A stretch of 49,305 nucleotides of DNA from an uncultured Planctomycetota bacterium (GTDB lineage: Bacteria > Planctomycetota > UBA1135 > GCA-002686595), in the NCBI GenBank assembly GCA_903892045.1, contig CAITGX010000061.1, positions 1 to 49,305 on the forward strand, read 5' to 3'. The notes under the pieces were generated by a model that saw only the letters and a list, made by a program, of their open reading frames with translations, had not been told where the DNA came from and searched no databases. Position numbers and translations under genes: made by a program. Numbering within the stretch: the first letter of the stretch is position 1; each line of letters opens with the position of its first letter. This document shows, piece by piece, positions 8,263 to 17,474 of the stretch.

Positions 8263-9543
8263 CTAGCCGGCGAGGAACGCGGCCAGGGCGCGCACCATGA
8301 GCGCAGGATCTTCCGCACCGCAGAGCTCGCGGATCGAGTGCATCGAGAGCTGCGCCGTGCCGACGTCGACCGTGCGCATGCCGAGGCGCGCGGAGGCGAG
8401 CGGCCCGATGGTGGTGCCACAGGCGAGGTTCGAGCGGTGGAAGTACTTCTGCACCGGCACGCCCGCGCGCTCGCAGGCGAGCTGGAACTCGGCCTCCCCT
8501 TCGGAATCCGTGGCATAGCGCGTGTTCGTGTTGATCTTGATCACCGGCCCCGCGTTGAGCGCGATCCAGTGCTCCGGCTCGTGCTTCTCGCGGTAGTTGG
8601 GGTGCGTGGCGTGCGCCATGTCGATCGAGGCACAGAAGCTCCGCGCGATCGCTCGGTGCACGTCGTCGCGCGTACCGCCGTCCGAGAGCACGAGCCGCTC
8701 GACCACGTCGACGAGCAGCGGCCCCTGCGCGCCCGAGCGCGAGGTGCTGCCCACTTCCTCATGGTCGAACAGGCACGCGATCGCGATCGGCGCCTTCGAA
8801 GGAGTGTGTGCGACGAGCGCCTCGAGCGCGCACCACGACGAGCACAGGTTGTCGAGCCGTGGCGAGCAGATCATTTCCTGCGCCGCGCCGAGGAACGAGC
8901 CCGGAGCCACGTCGTGCAGCATCAGGTCCCAGCTCAGGATGTCGTCCGCCCCACAGCCAAGTTCCTGCGCGAGGAAGCGCTGCAAGCCCTTCTCGTCGGG
9001 ACGACCGAGCCCCCAGACCGGCGACAGGTGCAGCTGCGGATCGAGCACCAGCCCGCGCGAGTTGACCTCGCGGTCGAGATGGATCGCGAGCTGCGGCACG
9101 CGAGCGAGCGGCCGATTGCAGAGGACCAGCCTCGCCGCGGGCCCCGACGGGGTGCGCACCATGACGCGCCCGGAGAGCCCCAGCTCCCGGTCGAGCCACG
9201 AGTTGAGCAGCACGCCGCCATACACCTCGACGCCGAGCTGCCGGAAGCCCGCGGCTCCGGTGTTGGGCCGAGCCTTGATGCGCAGGTTCGGGCTGTCGGT
9301 GTGGGCACCGAGCACGCGGAAGCCGCGCTCGACGGCCGGGGCGCCATCCCGCGACCATGCAAGCAGGCTGCCTGCGCGCCGCACGAAGCCCCGCTCGACC
9401 CCGCGCGGGAAGCTCGCGGCCTCCTGCACCTCGGTCCAGCCCGCCGCCGCAAGCCTTCGCGCGCCGTTTTCCACCGCGTGGAACGGGGACGGGGAGGCAT
9501 CGATGTAGGCACACAGGCTGCGGGCGCTCGCTCTCGGGTCCAT
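8263..9543 (-). CDS. M18-family aspartyl-type aminopeptidase
   Basis: A 426-residue dinuclear zinc exopeptidase of the M18 family, which removes N-terminal (often acidic) residues from peptides in the cytoplasm. MDPRASARSLCAYIDASPSPFHAV is the usual family opening. GAHTDSPNLRIK carries the first zinc His (about H81) and the Asp that supports it. LFDHEEVGS gives the catalytic/metal Glu pair, DMAHATHPNY a further metal Asp, and VGTAQLSMHSIRE the C-terminal His ligand. All family motifs are intact and the length is normal. The ORF's own first ATG is used. It is transcribed divergently from the HEAT gene at 9620 and in the same direction as slyD, 76 nt upstream of the latter's start. Confidence 0.93.
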   Translation of the reverse strand: MDPRASARSLCAYIDASPSPFHAVENGARRLAAAGWTEVQEAASFPRGVERGFVRRAGSLLAWSRDGAPAVERGFRVLGAHTDSPNLRIKARPNTGAAGFRQLGVEVYGGVLLNSWLDRELGLSGRVMVRTPSGPAARLVLCNRPLARVPQLAIHLDREVNSRGLVLDPQLHLSPVWGLGRPDEKGLQRFLAQELGCGADDILSWDLMLHDVAPGSFLGAAQEMICSPRLDNLCSSWCALEALVAHTPSKAPIAIACLFDHEEVGSTSRSGAQGPLLVDVVERLVLSDGGTRDDVHRAIARSFCASIDMAHATHPNYREKHEPEHWIALNAGPVIKINTNTRYATDSEGEAEFQLACERAGVPVQKYFHRSNLACGTTIGPLASARLGMRTVDVGTAQLSMHSIRELCGAEDPALMVRALAAFLAG

Positions 9544-9619
9544 GCCGCGTATTCAAGGCGCGAGCGAGCCCGCGTTCCACGCATTTTTCCGCCGCGTCCG
9601 CGTGTGCTATGAACCTGCC

Positions 9620-10318
9620 ATGCTGCTCGTCGCGGTGTCGCTCGCCTTCGCGCTGTCTCACGTCGCGCCAGCCGAGGATCCCGCGACCGCGCTCACCGCC
9701 GCCCTGCAGCGCTCCCGGCCCGCCCTGCGCGCCGCCGCGCTCGACCTCGCGCCCGCGACGGCCGAGCGGACGCTCGTCGAGGCGATTCGGCCGGCCCTCG
9801 GCGATCCGAGCGAAGAGGTCCGGCGCGCGGCCCTCGCGGCCTTGGGACGCATCCGCGCGCCCGAGTCCCTCGACGTTTTGCTCGAACATTCCGGGACGGC
9901 AGCGGCGAGCCTGCTACGTCACCCACGGGAACAGGCGCAGCTCTTCCGCGCCTTGGGTCAGCACGCCGACGCGCGCGCATTGCGCGTGCTCGCGAGCGAC
10001 GCCCTCGCCTCGCTCGAGCCCGAGCCGCTCCGCGCGCGCATCCTCGCGCTCGGCCGCATCCGCACCCACGAGTCCGTCGACGCGCTCGTCGCACTCGCCC
10101 GCTCACTCCCCTTCGCAGAGGAACAGCAGGTCCTGCACGAGCTGCGCCTCTCGTTCGCCGCGCTCACGGGCGAGAGCCCGGGCCAGACCGCAGCGAGCCT
10201 CGTGAAGAGGTGGGCCGAGCGACGCGCCGGGTTCGTGGTGCCCGCCGAGATTCCTGCGCTCCCCCCCGCCTTGGCTCGCCGCTGGCAAGCCGCTTGGAAC
10301 GAGGCCCCTTCGAGATGA
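9620..10318 (+). CDS. Exported HEAT-repeat protein, 232 aa
   Basis: From the ATG at 9620 the product begins MLLVAVSLAFALSHVAPAEDPA, a signal peptide, followed by alpha-helical HEAT-like units (ALTAALQRSRPALRAAALDLA, IRPALGDPSEEVRRAALAALGRI, ESLDVLLEHS, ILALGRIRTHESVDALVAL). No enzyme motif is visible. The upstream ORF-track start at 9542 is inside the divergent aminopeptidase promoter region and adds a Phe/Arg-rich stretch that does not look coding. The stop overlaps the ATG of the sulfatase-fold gene (ATGA), so the two are translationally coupled and probably work together at the envelope. The role is unknown; a scaffold for the downstream lipoprotein is an inference from the coupling only. 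Confidence 0.75.
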   Translation: MLLVAVSLAFALSHVAPAEDPATALTAALQRSRPALRAAALDLAPATAERTLVEAIRPALGDPSEEVRRAALAALGRIRAPESLDVLLEHSGTAAASLLRHPREQAQLFRALGQHADARALRVLASDALASLEPEPLRARILALGRIRTHESVDALVALARSLPFAEEQQVLHELRLSFAALTGESPGQTAASLVKRWAERRAGFVVPAEIPALPPALARRWQAAWNEAPSR

Positions 10319-12036
10319 AGCGCGCCCTCTCCGCGCTCGTCGCCGCACTCCTGTGCGCGTGCTCGGACCCCGAGCCGCGCTCGGTGTTGCTCGTCACGCT
10401 CGACACCACCCGGGCCGACACGCTCGGCTGTTACGGCGCGAGCCCCTCCGTCACGCCCCACATCGACGCGCTCGCGGCCGAGGGCGTGACCTTCGAGTGG
10501 GCGCGCACGGTCACCCCGACGACCCTGCCGGCCCACACGTCGATGCTGACGGGCCTGTACCCCAACCGCCACACGGTGCGGGACAACAGCCTGAGCGCCG
10601 TGCCGAGCGCTGCAACCACCGTGGCGGAGCTCGCCTCCGCGGCCGGCATCGCCTGCGGCGCCTTCGTCTCCGCCAAGGTGCTCGACCGCACCTTCGGGCT
10701 CGATCAGGGCTTCGCGCACTACACGCAGCCGGCCCGCGAGAACGATGTCGTGACGAGCACCGGATTCGCCACGCGCAGCGCGGCGGACACGGCCGCGGAC
10801 GCCGCAGGCTGGATCGAGTCGCTGCCCGCGGAGCGCTCGTTCTTCGCTTGGGTGCACTTCTTCGATCCGCACCAGCCTTGGACCGCCGGCGAGGAGTGGC
10901 TCGCCAAGGCAAAAGGCAATCCGTATCTCGCCGAGGTGGCCGCGACGGATGCCGCCGTCGGGGCGCTGGTCGATGCGCTGAAGCGCAGCGGGCGTCTCGC
11001 TCACACGACCATCGTGGTCGTCGGCGACCACGGCGAGGGCCTCGGCGAGCATGGCGAGGACTCGCACGCGTACTTCGTGTACGACTCGACGCTGCGAGTG
11101 CCGCTGGTCCTGCGACGCGGCGATCGCTCGCGCGCCGGCGAGCGCGTGTCGACGATGACCAGCGTGGTCGACGTCGGCCCGACGATCTGCGAAGCGCTCG
11201 GCATCCGTACGCTCGCCGACGCCGACGGGCAGAGCCTGTACTCCCAAGTGCCCGACGCCGCGCGCGGCGTGTACTTCGAGTCGTTCTACGGGCTCTTGCA
11301 CTACGGCATGGCTCCGCTCGTGGGCTGGGTCGACTCGCGCGGCAAGTACATCCACTCGTCCACCTCGGAGTTCTACGAGCCGCAGCGGGCTCCGCGCGAG
11401 CCGCGCAGCCTGCTCGACGAGCGCAGTGCCGTGGCCGCTGCGCATCGCGAGCAAATCGCGCGCACGCTGGCGCGCCCGGCGCTCGAGCAGGGTGCGTCCG
11501 TCCAAGGAGACGCATCGCTCCTGCGCAACATCGAGGCCCTCGGCTACGCGAGCGCGCCAGCCTTCAGCGGTGCGCTGCCGGATCCCCTCGCGCCGAGCGA
11601 GCGGCCGAGCCCGCACCAACGCGCCGACGAGCTGCGCACCTGCGATCAGGGACAACGTCTGTTCGAGCGCGGTCGCTTCGCGGACGCCGAGCGCTTGCTC
11701 GAGCGCGTGGCGCGCGAGAACCCGGACAACACCTTCGCTCTCGAGTTCCTCGCCCACTGCCAGATGCGCCTTGGCAAGTTCCGCGAGGCGCGCGAGAGCT
11801 TCGAGCGCGCGCTCGAGCGCGGCCAAGAGCGCGCGCCCACCCTGCGCGGCCTTGGCTACGCGCTGCAGCGGCTTGGCGAGACCGAGGCTGCCCGCGAGCG
11901 CTGGACGCGCGCCGCCGAGCTCGATCCGAGCGACCTCGAGACCCTGCGCATGCTGCTGCAGCTCGCTCTCGAAGCCGGCGACACCGCCGCCGAAGCCCGC
12001 TGGCGCTCTGCCTTGAAGGCCGCGTCGACTCCCTGA
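10315..12036 (+). CDS. Sulfatase-fold lipoprotein with C-terminal TPRs, Thr nucleophile
   Basis: 573 residues. MKRALSALVAALLCAC gives a probable lipobox. The sulfatase/alkaline-phosphatase-superfamily domain follows: VLLVTLDTTRADTLGCYG (metal Asp), the nucleophile region TTLPAHTSMLTGLYPNRH, HFFDPHQPW, and VVVVGDHGEGLGEHGE (metal Asp-His). In formylglycine sulfatases the nucleophile motif is C/SxPxR. Here it is Thr70-Leu-Pro-Ala-His, so no formylglycine can form. Thr is the nucleophile in LtaS-like phosphotransferases and related enzymes of the fold. A phosphoryl or phosphoglycerol hydrolase/transferase activity is therefore as likely as sulfatase. Residues about 435-570 are TPRs (RLFERGRFADAERLLERV). 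The gene is coupled to the preceding HEAT gene by an ATGA overlap. Confidence 0.88.
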   Translation: MKRALSALVAALLCACSDPEPRSVLLVTLDTTRADTLGCYGASPSVTPHIDALAAEGVTFEWARTVTPTTLPAHTSMLTGLYPNRHTVRDNSLSAVPSAATTVAELASAAGIACGAFVSAKVLDRTFGLDQGFAHYTQPARENDVVTSTGFATRSAADTAADAAGWIESLPAERSFFAWVHFFDPHQPWTAGEEWLAKAKGNPYLAEVAATDAAVGALVDALKRSGRLAHTTIVVVGDHGEGLGEHGEDSHAYFVYDSTLRVPLVLRRGDRSRAGERVSTMTSVVDVGPTICEALGIRTLADADGQSLYSQVPDAARGVYFESFYGLLHYGMAPLVGWVDSRGKYIHSSTSEFYEPQRAPREPRSLLDERSAVAAAHREQIARTLARPALEQGASVQGDASLLRNIEALGYASAPAFSGALPDPLAPSERPSPHQRADELRTCDQGQRLFERGRFADAERLLERVARENPDNTFALEFLAHCQMRLGKFREARESFERALERGQERAPTLRGLGYALQRLGETEAARERWTRAAELDPSDLETLRMLLQLALEAGDTAAEARWRSALKAASTP

Positions 12037-12093
12037 GAGCATTTCGCACGGCCGTTGCCCCGAGGCCGTCGCGCACAGTACAAGACGGCCGGT

Positions 12094-13590
12094 ATGAAGC
12101 GCGCTGCCATCGACACCGTCGCCGCCGTCGACCTCGGGTCGAACAGCTTCCACATGGTCGTGGCGCAGCTGCACCACGAGGAGCTGCGCATCATCGACCG
12201 GCTGCGGGAGCGCACGGCCATCGCGGAGGGGCTCGACGAGAGTGACCGACTGAAGAGCAAGGTCGCCGAGCGCGCGCTCGAGTGCCTCGGGCGCTTCGGC
12301 CAGCGGCTGTCCCACATGCCCGCGGACTCCGTGCGGGTCGTCGGCACGAACACCCTGCGACGCATGCGCGACTCGCGCGCCTTCCTCGCCAAGGCCCGAC
12401 AGGCGCTCGGGCACCGCATCGAGGTGATTTCCGGCCGCGAGGAGGCGCGCCTGATCTACCTCGGCGTCACGCACGCCCACTCCGACGACTCCCGGCGCAA
12501 GCTCGTGGTCGACATCGGCGGCGGCAGCACCGAGTGCATCCTCGGGGAAGGCCCGGAGATCCTCGAGAGCGACAGCCTGCAGATGGGCTGCGTGCGCTGG
12601 TCGATGCAGTACTTCCCGGACGGCGAGATCACCAAGGAGCGCATGCAGAAAGCCCAGATCGCGGCCGGTCTCGAGCTGCAGGGCATCGCGCGCCGCTACC
12701 GGCGCCTCGGCTGGGAGAGCGCCATCGGCTCGTCGGGCACGATCGTCGCCTGCGAGGAGATGGTGCGCGCCGCGGGTTGGTCGATCCGCGGCATCACGGA
12801 CAAGTCGCTGCGCAAGCTGCGCAAGGCGCTGGTCGATGCGGGGCACCCGAGTCGCCTGCAGCTCCCCGCCCTGCAGGCCGATCGCGCGCCGGTGCTCGCC
12901 GGTGGCGTCGCGGTGCTGTCCGCGATCTTCAAGATCCTCGACATCGACGTGCTGCACGCGAGCCCGGGCGCCCTGCGCGAGGGCGTGCTGCACGACCTCC
13001 TCGGCCGCATGAAGCACGAGGACGTGCGCGAGCCCACGATCCGTTCCTTCGCGCGCCGGTACCACGTCGATCTGGAACAGGCGGGCCGGGTGGAGCGCAC
13101 GGCCCTCGCCCTGCTGACTCAGGTCGCGCCCACCTGGGAACTCGAAGGCTCCGCGCCTGCGCGCGTCCTGTCGTGGGCGGCACGGCTGCACGAGATCGGC
13201 CTTGCCATCTCCTACTCGGGCTACCACCGGCACGGCGCGTACCTTCTCGCGCACTCGGACATGAGCGGCTTCTCGCGCGAAGACCAGACCCAGCTCGCTG
13301 CACTCGTCGGCAATCACCGGCGCCGCCCCGATCGCGCAGGCTTCGACGACCTGCCGGCGGACCTGCTCGAGCCCTCGCTGCGCATGACCGCCATCTTGCG
13401 GCTCGCCGCACGCCTGCACCGCAGCCGCTCGCCCCGCCCGCTGCCCAAGTTCGACCTGTTCGTGCGCCGCAGCGAGCTGCGGCTCGAGTTCGAGCGCGAC
13501 TGGCTCGACGCGCACCCGCTCTCGCGCGCCGAGCTCCAGGAAGAGGCCGAACAGCTGCTGTCGCTCGGCTTCGAGTTGCGCTTCGCCTGA
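12094..13590 (+). CDS. Ppx/GppA-family phosphatase (exopolyphosphatase or pppGpp hydrolase)
   Basis: 498 residues. The ASKHA-fold phosphate motifs are present: VAAVDLGSNSFHMVVAQL near the N-terminus and KLVVDIGGGSTECILG around residue 145, plus GSSGTI. Downstream is an HD-like helical domain (AARLHEIGLAISYSGYHRHGAYLLAHSDMSGF...LAALVGNHRR), matching long-form Ppx. Such enzymes cleave terminal phosphate from polyphosphate and/or convert pppGpp to ppGpp. The convergent ppk1 gene 35 nt downstream favours a polyphosphate role. I start it at 12094 (MKRAAIDTV); the 13-codon extension in the ORF track has no support. The boundary between Ppx and GppA cannot be drawn from sequence alone. Confidence 0.93.
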   Translation: MKRAAIDTVAAVDLGSNSFHMVVAQLHHEELRIIDRLRERTAIAEGLDESDRLKSKVAERALECLGRFGQRLSHMPADSVRVVGTNTLRRMRDSRAFLAKARQALGHRIEVISGREEARLIYLGVTHAHSDDSRRKLVVDIGGGSTECILGEGPEILESDSLQMGCVRWSMQYFPDGEITKERMQKAQIAAGLELQGIARRYRRLGWESAIGSSGTIVACEEMVRAAGWSIRGITDKSLRKLRKALVDAGHPSRLQLPALQADRAPVLAGGVAVLSAIFKILDIDVLHASPGALREGVLHDLLGRMKHEDVREPTIRSFARRYHVDLEQAGRVERTALALLTQVAPTWELEGSAPARVLSWAARLHEIGLAISYSGYHRHGAYLLAHSDMSGFSREDQTQLAALVGNHRRRPDRAGFDDLPADLLEPSLRMTAILRLAARLHRSRSPRPLPKFDLFVRRSELRLEFERDWLDAHPLSRAELQEEAEQLLSLGFELRFA

Positions 13591-13625
13591 GCGCCGCCGC
13601 GACGCCCCCCGCGCGCCTCGCCCCG

Positions 13626-15935
13626 TCAGGCCTTCTCGCCCGGATCGGGCGCGATGCCACCGTCCTCGGTTGGGACGATCGGCTCGAGGACGATCGACTT
13701 GCCACGCCGCTCCGCACGCCGCGGAGTTCCTCCGAGCGCACCCCCATCGCGCTTGCGGCGCGCACGCCGCATCTTGGCGTCGATCGCGCGCGCAACCTCG
13801 GCGCGCGCCGCATCCGAGTCCGCATCGCCCTCGCTCCGCGGCTCCGGCTCGGGGCTCTCGCACAGCCGCTCGAGCAGCACGTCCTGAGCCGCGCGCCGGA
13901 CGGCCTTGCCCGGCCTGCAGCGCACGTAGCGCCCGTCGGCGCCGAGCTGCCATGCCTGCACGTTGTCGGCGAGGTAGGGCTCGATGCCTTCGCTCATCAC
14001 ACGCTGCGCGAGACGCTTCTCGGTGACGGGGAAGCACGTCTCGACGCGCCGGAACAGGTTGCGCTGCATCCAGTCCGCACTGGCGCAGTAGCACACCTCG
14101 TCGCCGCCAGCGAGGAACCAGAAGATGCGGCTGTGCTCGAGGAAGCGTCCGACGATCGACCGCACGCGAATGCGATCGCTCACGCCCGGGATGCCGGGCT
14201 TGAGGCAGCAGGTCCCGCGCACGACGAGATCCACCTGCACGCCCGCCTGCGAGGCGCGGTACAACGCCTGAATGATCTGCGGCTCGGACAGCGCGTTCAT
14301 CTTCGCCACGATGCGCGCAGGCTTGCCGGCTTCGGCATTGCGCAGCTCGGTCTCGATCAGCCCGAGCAAGGTTCGGTGCAGCGAGAACGGCGACTGCACG
14401 ATGCGACGCAGGCGCGTCACCCGACCGAGACCGGTGAGCTGCAGGAACAGCCGGTGCACGTCCTCGCCCATATCACGGTCGCAGGTCAGCAACGCGAAGT
14501 CGGTGTAGCCGCGCGTCGTGCGCACGTGGTAGTTGCCCGTGCCGAGGTGCACGTAGCGCCGCAGCTTGCGCCCTTCGCGCCGCACGATCATGAGCATCTT
14601 CGCGTGCGCCTTGTAGCCGACGATGCCGTACACGACGTTGGCGCCGGCCTGCTGCAGCTTTGTGGCGAGCTTGATGTTGTCCGCCTCGTCAAAGCGCGCA
14701 CGCAGCTCGATGACCGCCGTCACCTCCTTGCCCGAGCGCGCCGCTTCGATCAGCGCATCGACCATGGGCGAGTCCCCGCCGGTTCGGTAGAGCGTCTGCT
14801 TGATCGCCAGCACGCTCGGATCGCTCGCGGCCTGCCGCACGAGCTCGACCACGGGCGCGAACGAGTCGAACGGGTGGTGCAGCAAAAGGTCGCCCTTGCG
14901 CAGCACCTCGAACAGGTCCGCGCCACCCTGCTGCACGCGCCGGGGAATGCGCTGGACGAAGGCCGGGTACTTGAGGTCGGGCCGCTCGACGAGATCCACC
15001 ATCGCCACCAGCCGGTGCATGTTGACCGGGCCGTGCACGCGATACAGGTCGCGCTCGTCGAGCTCGAACTCGCGCAGCAGGAAACGCGCGGTCTCCTCTG
15101 GACACGTATCCGCCACCTCGAGCCGCACCGCCTCGCCAAAATTGCGATCCGCGAGCTCGCCCTTGAGCGCGCGCATCAGGTCGTCGGCCTCTTCCTCGTC
15201 GACCCACAGGTCGCTGTTGCGCGTCACGCGGAACTGGTAGCAGCCCTCGACCTTCATGCCCGGGAACGCCTCGCCCACGTGCGCGTGCACCACCGACGAG
15301 AGCAGCACGAAGTCGAAGGCCCCGGTCGCGACGCCGTCGGGCAGCTGGATCAGGCGCGGCAGCGAGCGCGGCACCTGCACGATGGCCGTGCCGCTCTCGC
15401 GTCCGTAGGCGTCGTCGCCCGACACGGACACGACGAAATTGAGCGACTTGTTGTGGATGCGCGGAAACGGATGCGACGGGTCGAGCCCCACCGGCGTCAG
15501 CACCGGCAGGACCTCGTTGGCGAAGTAGCGCTGGATCCACGCCTGTTGGCGCTGGTTCCAGTCGGTGCGCTTGAGCAGCCGAATGCCCTCGCGCTCGAGC
15601 GCGGGCAGGAGCACCTCGTTCAGCAGCCGGTACTGCTCCGCGACGAGCGCGTGAGCGCTCTCGCCGATGCGGCGCAGCGTCTCGGCGTTGGACATGCCGT
15701 CCGGCTCGCTGCGCGGGATGCCATGGCTCTGCTGCTGGCGCAGCCCGGCCACGCGAATCTCGAAGAACTCGTCGAGGTTCGTGCTGCAGATCGCGAGGAA
15801 GCGCACGCGCTCGAGCAGCGGCGTCGTCGGGTCCTTGGCCTGCTCGAGGACGCGGGCGTTGAACTCCAGCTGAGACAGTTCCCGGTTCAGGTACAGCGAG
15901 GGATCGCGCAGGTCCGGCGGAACGTGGGCAGCCAT
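13626..15935 (-). CDS. ppk1: Polyphosphate kinase 1
   Basis: Ppk1 reversibly transfers the gamma phosphate of ATP onto inorganic polyphosphate through a phosphohistidine. The protein from 15935 (MAAHVPPDLRDPSLYLNRELSQLEFN) has the N-domain signature RVRFLAICSTNLDEFFEIRVAGL, the head domain, and the C-terminal PLD-like halves with the catalytic-His region RYVHLGTGNYHVRTTRGYTD and RIFWFLAGG...CYCASADWMQRNL. About 769 residues, slightly longer than many family members because of a charged, Ser/Arg-rich tail after residue about 690 (SPEPEPRSEGDADSD onward). The ORF-track start at 16154 overlaps the divergent sixA gene and is not supported. Opposite Ppx/GppA and next to SixA, it forms a phosphate-metabolism neighbourhood. 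Confidence 0.96.
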   Translation of the reverse strand: MAAHVPPDLRDPSLYLNRELSQLEFNARVLEQAKDPTTPLLERVRFLAICSTNLDEFFEIRVAGLRQQQSHGIPRSEPDGMSNAETLRRIGESAHALVAEQYRLLNEVLLPALEREGIRLLKRTDWNQRQQAWIQRYFANEVLPVLTPVGLDPSHPFPRIHNKSLNFVVSVSGDDAYGRESGTAIVQVPRSLPRLIQLPDGVATGAFDFVLLSSVVHAHVGEAFPGMKVEGCYQFRVTRNSDLWVDEEEADDLMRALKGELADRNFGEAVRLEVADTCPEETARFLLREFELDERDLYRVHGPVNMHRLVAMVDLVERPDLKYPAFVQRIPRRVQQGGADLFEVLRKGDLLLHHPFDSFAPVVELVRQAASDPSVLAIKQTLYRTGGDSPMVDALIEAARSGKEVTAVIELRARFDEADNIKLATKLQQAGANVVYGIVGYKAHAKMLMIVRREGRKLRRYVHLGTGNYHVRTTRGYTDFALLTCDRDMGEDVHRLFLQLTGLGRVTRLRRIVQSPFSLHRTLLGLIETELRNAEAGKPARIVAKMNALSEPQIIQALYRASQAGVQVDLVVRGTCCLKPGIPGVSDRIRVRSIVGRFLEHSRIFWFLAGGDEVCYCASADWMQRNLFRRVETCFPVTEKRLAQRVMSEGIEPYLADNVQAWQLGADGRYVRCRPGKAVRRAAQDVLLERLCESPEPEPRSEGDADSDAARAEVARAIDAKMRRARRKRDGGALGGTPRRAERRGKSIVLEPIVPTEDGGIAPDPGEKA

Positions 15936-16086
15936 GGCAACGTCCGGTAGGATAGGCTCGACGGCGGTGCGACCGGACTCTTCCGCGCAGGTCCGACGGG
16001 ATTGATCGAAGCTTGATCCGCCGTCGGGCGCGCGGCACGCCCCCTCCGGCCTGCGGAAGAACGCCACGAACCGCGGCACACCCAGC

Positions 16087-16557
16087 ATGCAGATCCTGCT
16101 CGTACGCCACGCCATCGCCGAACCGGCCGGCTCCGACGCGGAGCGCGCGCTCACCGACGCTGGGCGTCGGGAGTTCGAGCGTGTGGCGGCCGCCGTGGCG
16201 GCTCGCGGCTGGCGTCCCGAGAGCGTTCTGCACTCTCCCCTGCGCCGGGCTCGCGAGACCGCCGAGATCCTCGGCCGTGCGCTCTACGCGCCCCTCGAGC
16301 CCTGCGCCGAGCTCGCGGAAGCGCCGTCCGCCGAGCTGCTCGGTCGGCTGCGCGCCCCCGCCGTGGCCCTCGTTGGCCACGAGCCGTGGATGTCCGCGCT
16401 CGCGGCTTGGTTGCTCACCGGACGACGGGAGCTGGGCCATGCGTTCCCCTTCGAACGCGGTGGATGCGCCCTGCTCGAAGGCCGGGCAGTGCCCGGCGAA
16501 GCCCGCCTACTGGCCTTCCTGCCTCCGGACGTCCTCCTCGGTTCGGGCGCCCCGTGA
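16087..16557 (+). CDS. sixA: SixA-type phosphohistidine phosphatase
   Basis: A 156-residue protein of the histidine phosphatase (RHG) superfamily. MQILLVRHAIAEP contains the phosphate-accepting RH motif near the N-terminus, and ALVGHEPWMS carries the second catalytic His in the SixA-type GHEP arrangement. SPLRRARETAEIL is the conserved phosphate-pocket Arg segment. Short length and lack of insertions match SixA, which removes phosphate from histidine-containing phosphotransfer proteins. The gene is divergent from ppk1 (151 nt apart) and its stop overlaps the GTG of the next gene (GTGA). Whether its target is a phosphorelay Hpt protein or another phosphohistidine is unknown. Confidence 0.92.
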   Translation: MQILLVRHAIAEPAGSDAERALTDAGRREFERVAAAVAARGWRPESVLHSPLRRARETAEILGRALYAPLEPCAELAEAPSAELLGRLRAPAVALVGHEPWMSALAAWLLTGRRELGHAFPFERGGCALLEGRAVPGEARLLAFLPPDVLLGSGAP

Positions 16558-17255
16558 ACCCAGAGCGCTGGAAGGCCCGCGAGCGCGCGCGAGAGCTGGC
16601 GCGCCAGTCCCTGAGCAAGGGCGATGCCCTCGGCTGGTTCGAGCAGCTCTACCGCGAGGCGGGCTCCGACCCCGCGCGCATCCCTTGGGCCGACGACGAC
16701 GGCCACCCCCTGCTCCTCACCTGGCTCGCGAGCGCGCCGCGCCCCCGTCCGGGAGCGCGCGCCTTGGTGGTGGGCTGTGGACTGGGCGAGGACGCTCGCG
16801 CCCTCGCCGCTGCGGGCTGGACCGTCACGGCCTTCGACATCTCCCCGACGGCCGTCGAGTGGTGCCGGAGGCTCGCGCCCCCTTCCGCGGTACCGGCGAG
16901 CCCTGCGGCCCCGGTGGCCTACGTGCAGGCCGACCTGCTGGTGGCTCCCGAGTCGTGGCGACGCGGCTTTGAGCTCGTCCTCGAGTGCTACACGCTGCAG
17001 GCGCTGCCGGCAGCCCTGCGTCCGCAGGCCGCAAGCGCGCTCGCGTCGTTCGTCGCGCCGCGCGGCAGCCTGCTCGTGATCACGCGCCTGCGGGAACCCG
17101 ACGAACCGGCGGGCGAACTGCCTTGGCCCCTCGTTCGGGCCGAGGTGGAAGCGCTCGGCGCTCTCGGACTCGTCCAGCGCGAGTGGTCCGAGTTCCAGAG
17201 CGGTCCGTCGGAGCCGCGTAGTCGCCACGCTCGAGCGCGCTACGAAGCCTCGTGA
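16554..17255 (+). CDS. Class I SAM-dependent methyltransferase
   Basis: 233 residues with a Rossmann-type methyltransferase core: motif I ALVVGCGLGEDARALAAAG, motif II acidic residue VTAFDISPTAVEWCRR, then VAYVQADLL and FELVLECYTLQALP, which occupies the motif IV/V region. N-terminal helix RERARELARQSLSKGDALGWFEQLYREAGSDPARIPW with DDDGHPLL resembles the thiopurine S-methyltransferase/TehB-like group that acts on small soft nucleophiles, but this is only a resemblance. The start is the GTG at 16554 overlapping the sixA stop; the long upstream frame in the track is antisense or out of frame with sixA. The substrate is unknown. Confidence 0.87.
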   Translation: MNPERWKARERARELARQSLSKGDALGWFEQLYREAGSDPARIPWADDDGHPLLLTWLASAPRPRPGARALVVGCGLGEDARALAAAGWTVTAFDISPTAVEWCRRLAPPSAVPASPAAPVAYVQADLLVAPESWRRGFELVLECYTLQALPAALRPQAASALASFVAPRGSLLVITRLREPDEPAGELPWPLVRAEVEALGALGLVQREWSEFQSGPSEPRSRHARARYEAS

Positions 17256-17474
17256 CGAAGCCCCGGACGCCGCAGGAACGCGAGGCGTTCGGTCGCTGGC
17301 CCGGAGTTGGCTCCAGTATCCGCACCGACGGGCGCGATGCTCTCGCCCCCTCGACACGACCGGCGGTAGCTGCGAGGCACGTGCTGCCCTCCGAAGTGGA
17401 CGGCAGCAGCGAACGCGCCCCGCGCGCTCGTTGAAGCCCGCTCCCCCGCGCCGTAGCCTGACTGGAGTCCCACG

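Noticed and set aside
10315-12036. Annotating the gene as a classical arylsulfatase
   Set aside because: The formylglycine Cys/Ser is replaced by Thr, so only the fold is supported.
9958-14094. Antisense ORF of 1378 codons
   Set aside because: It runs opposite the sulfatase-fold and Ppx/GppA genes with low-complexity composition. It is a shadow frame.
12282-15950. Plus-strand ORF of 1222 codons
   Set aside because: It is out of frame with Ppx/GppA and antisense to ppk1, both of which have complete conserved motifs.
17252-17434. 60-codon plus ORF starting in a GTGA overlap after the methyltransferase
   Set aside because: The overlap is suggestive, but the peptide is Arg/Pro-rich with no domain, and the region is better explained as spacer before the KaiB-like gene.
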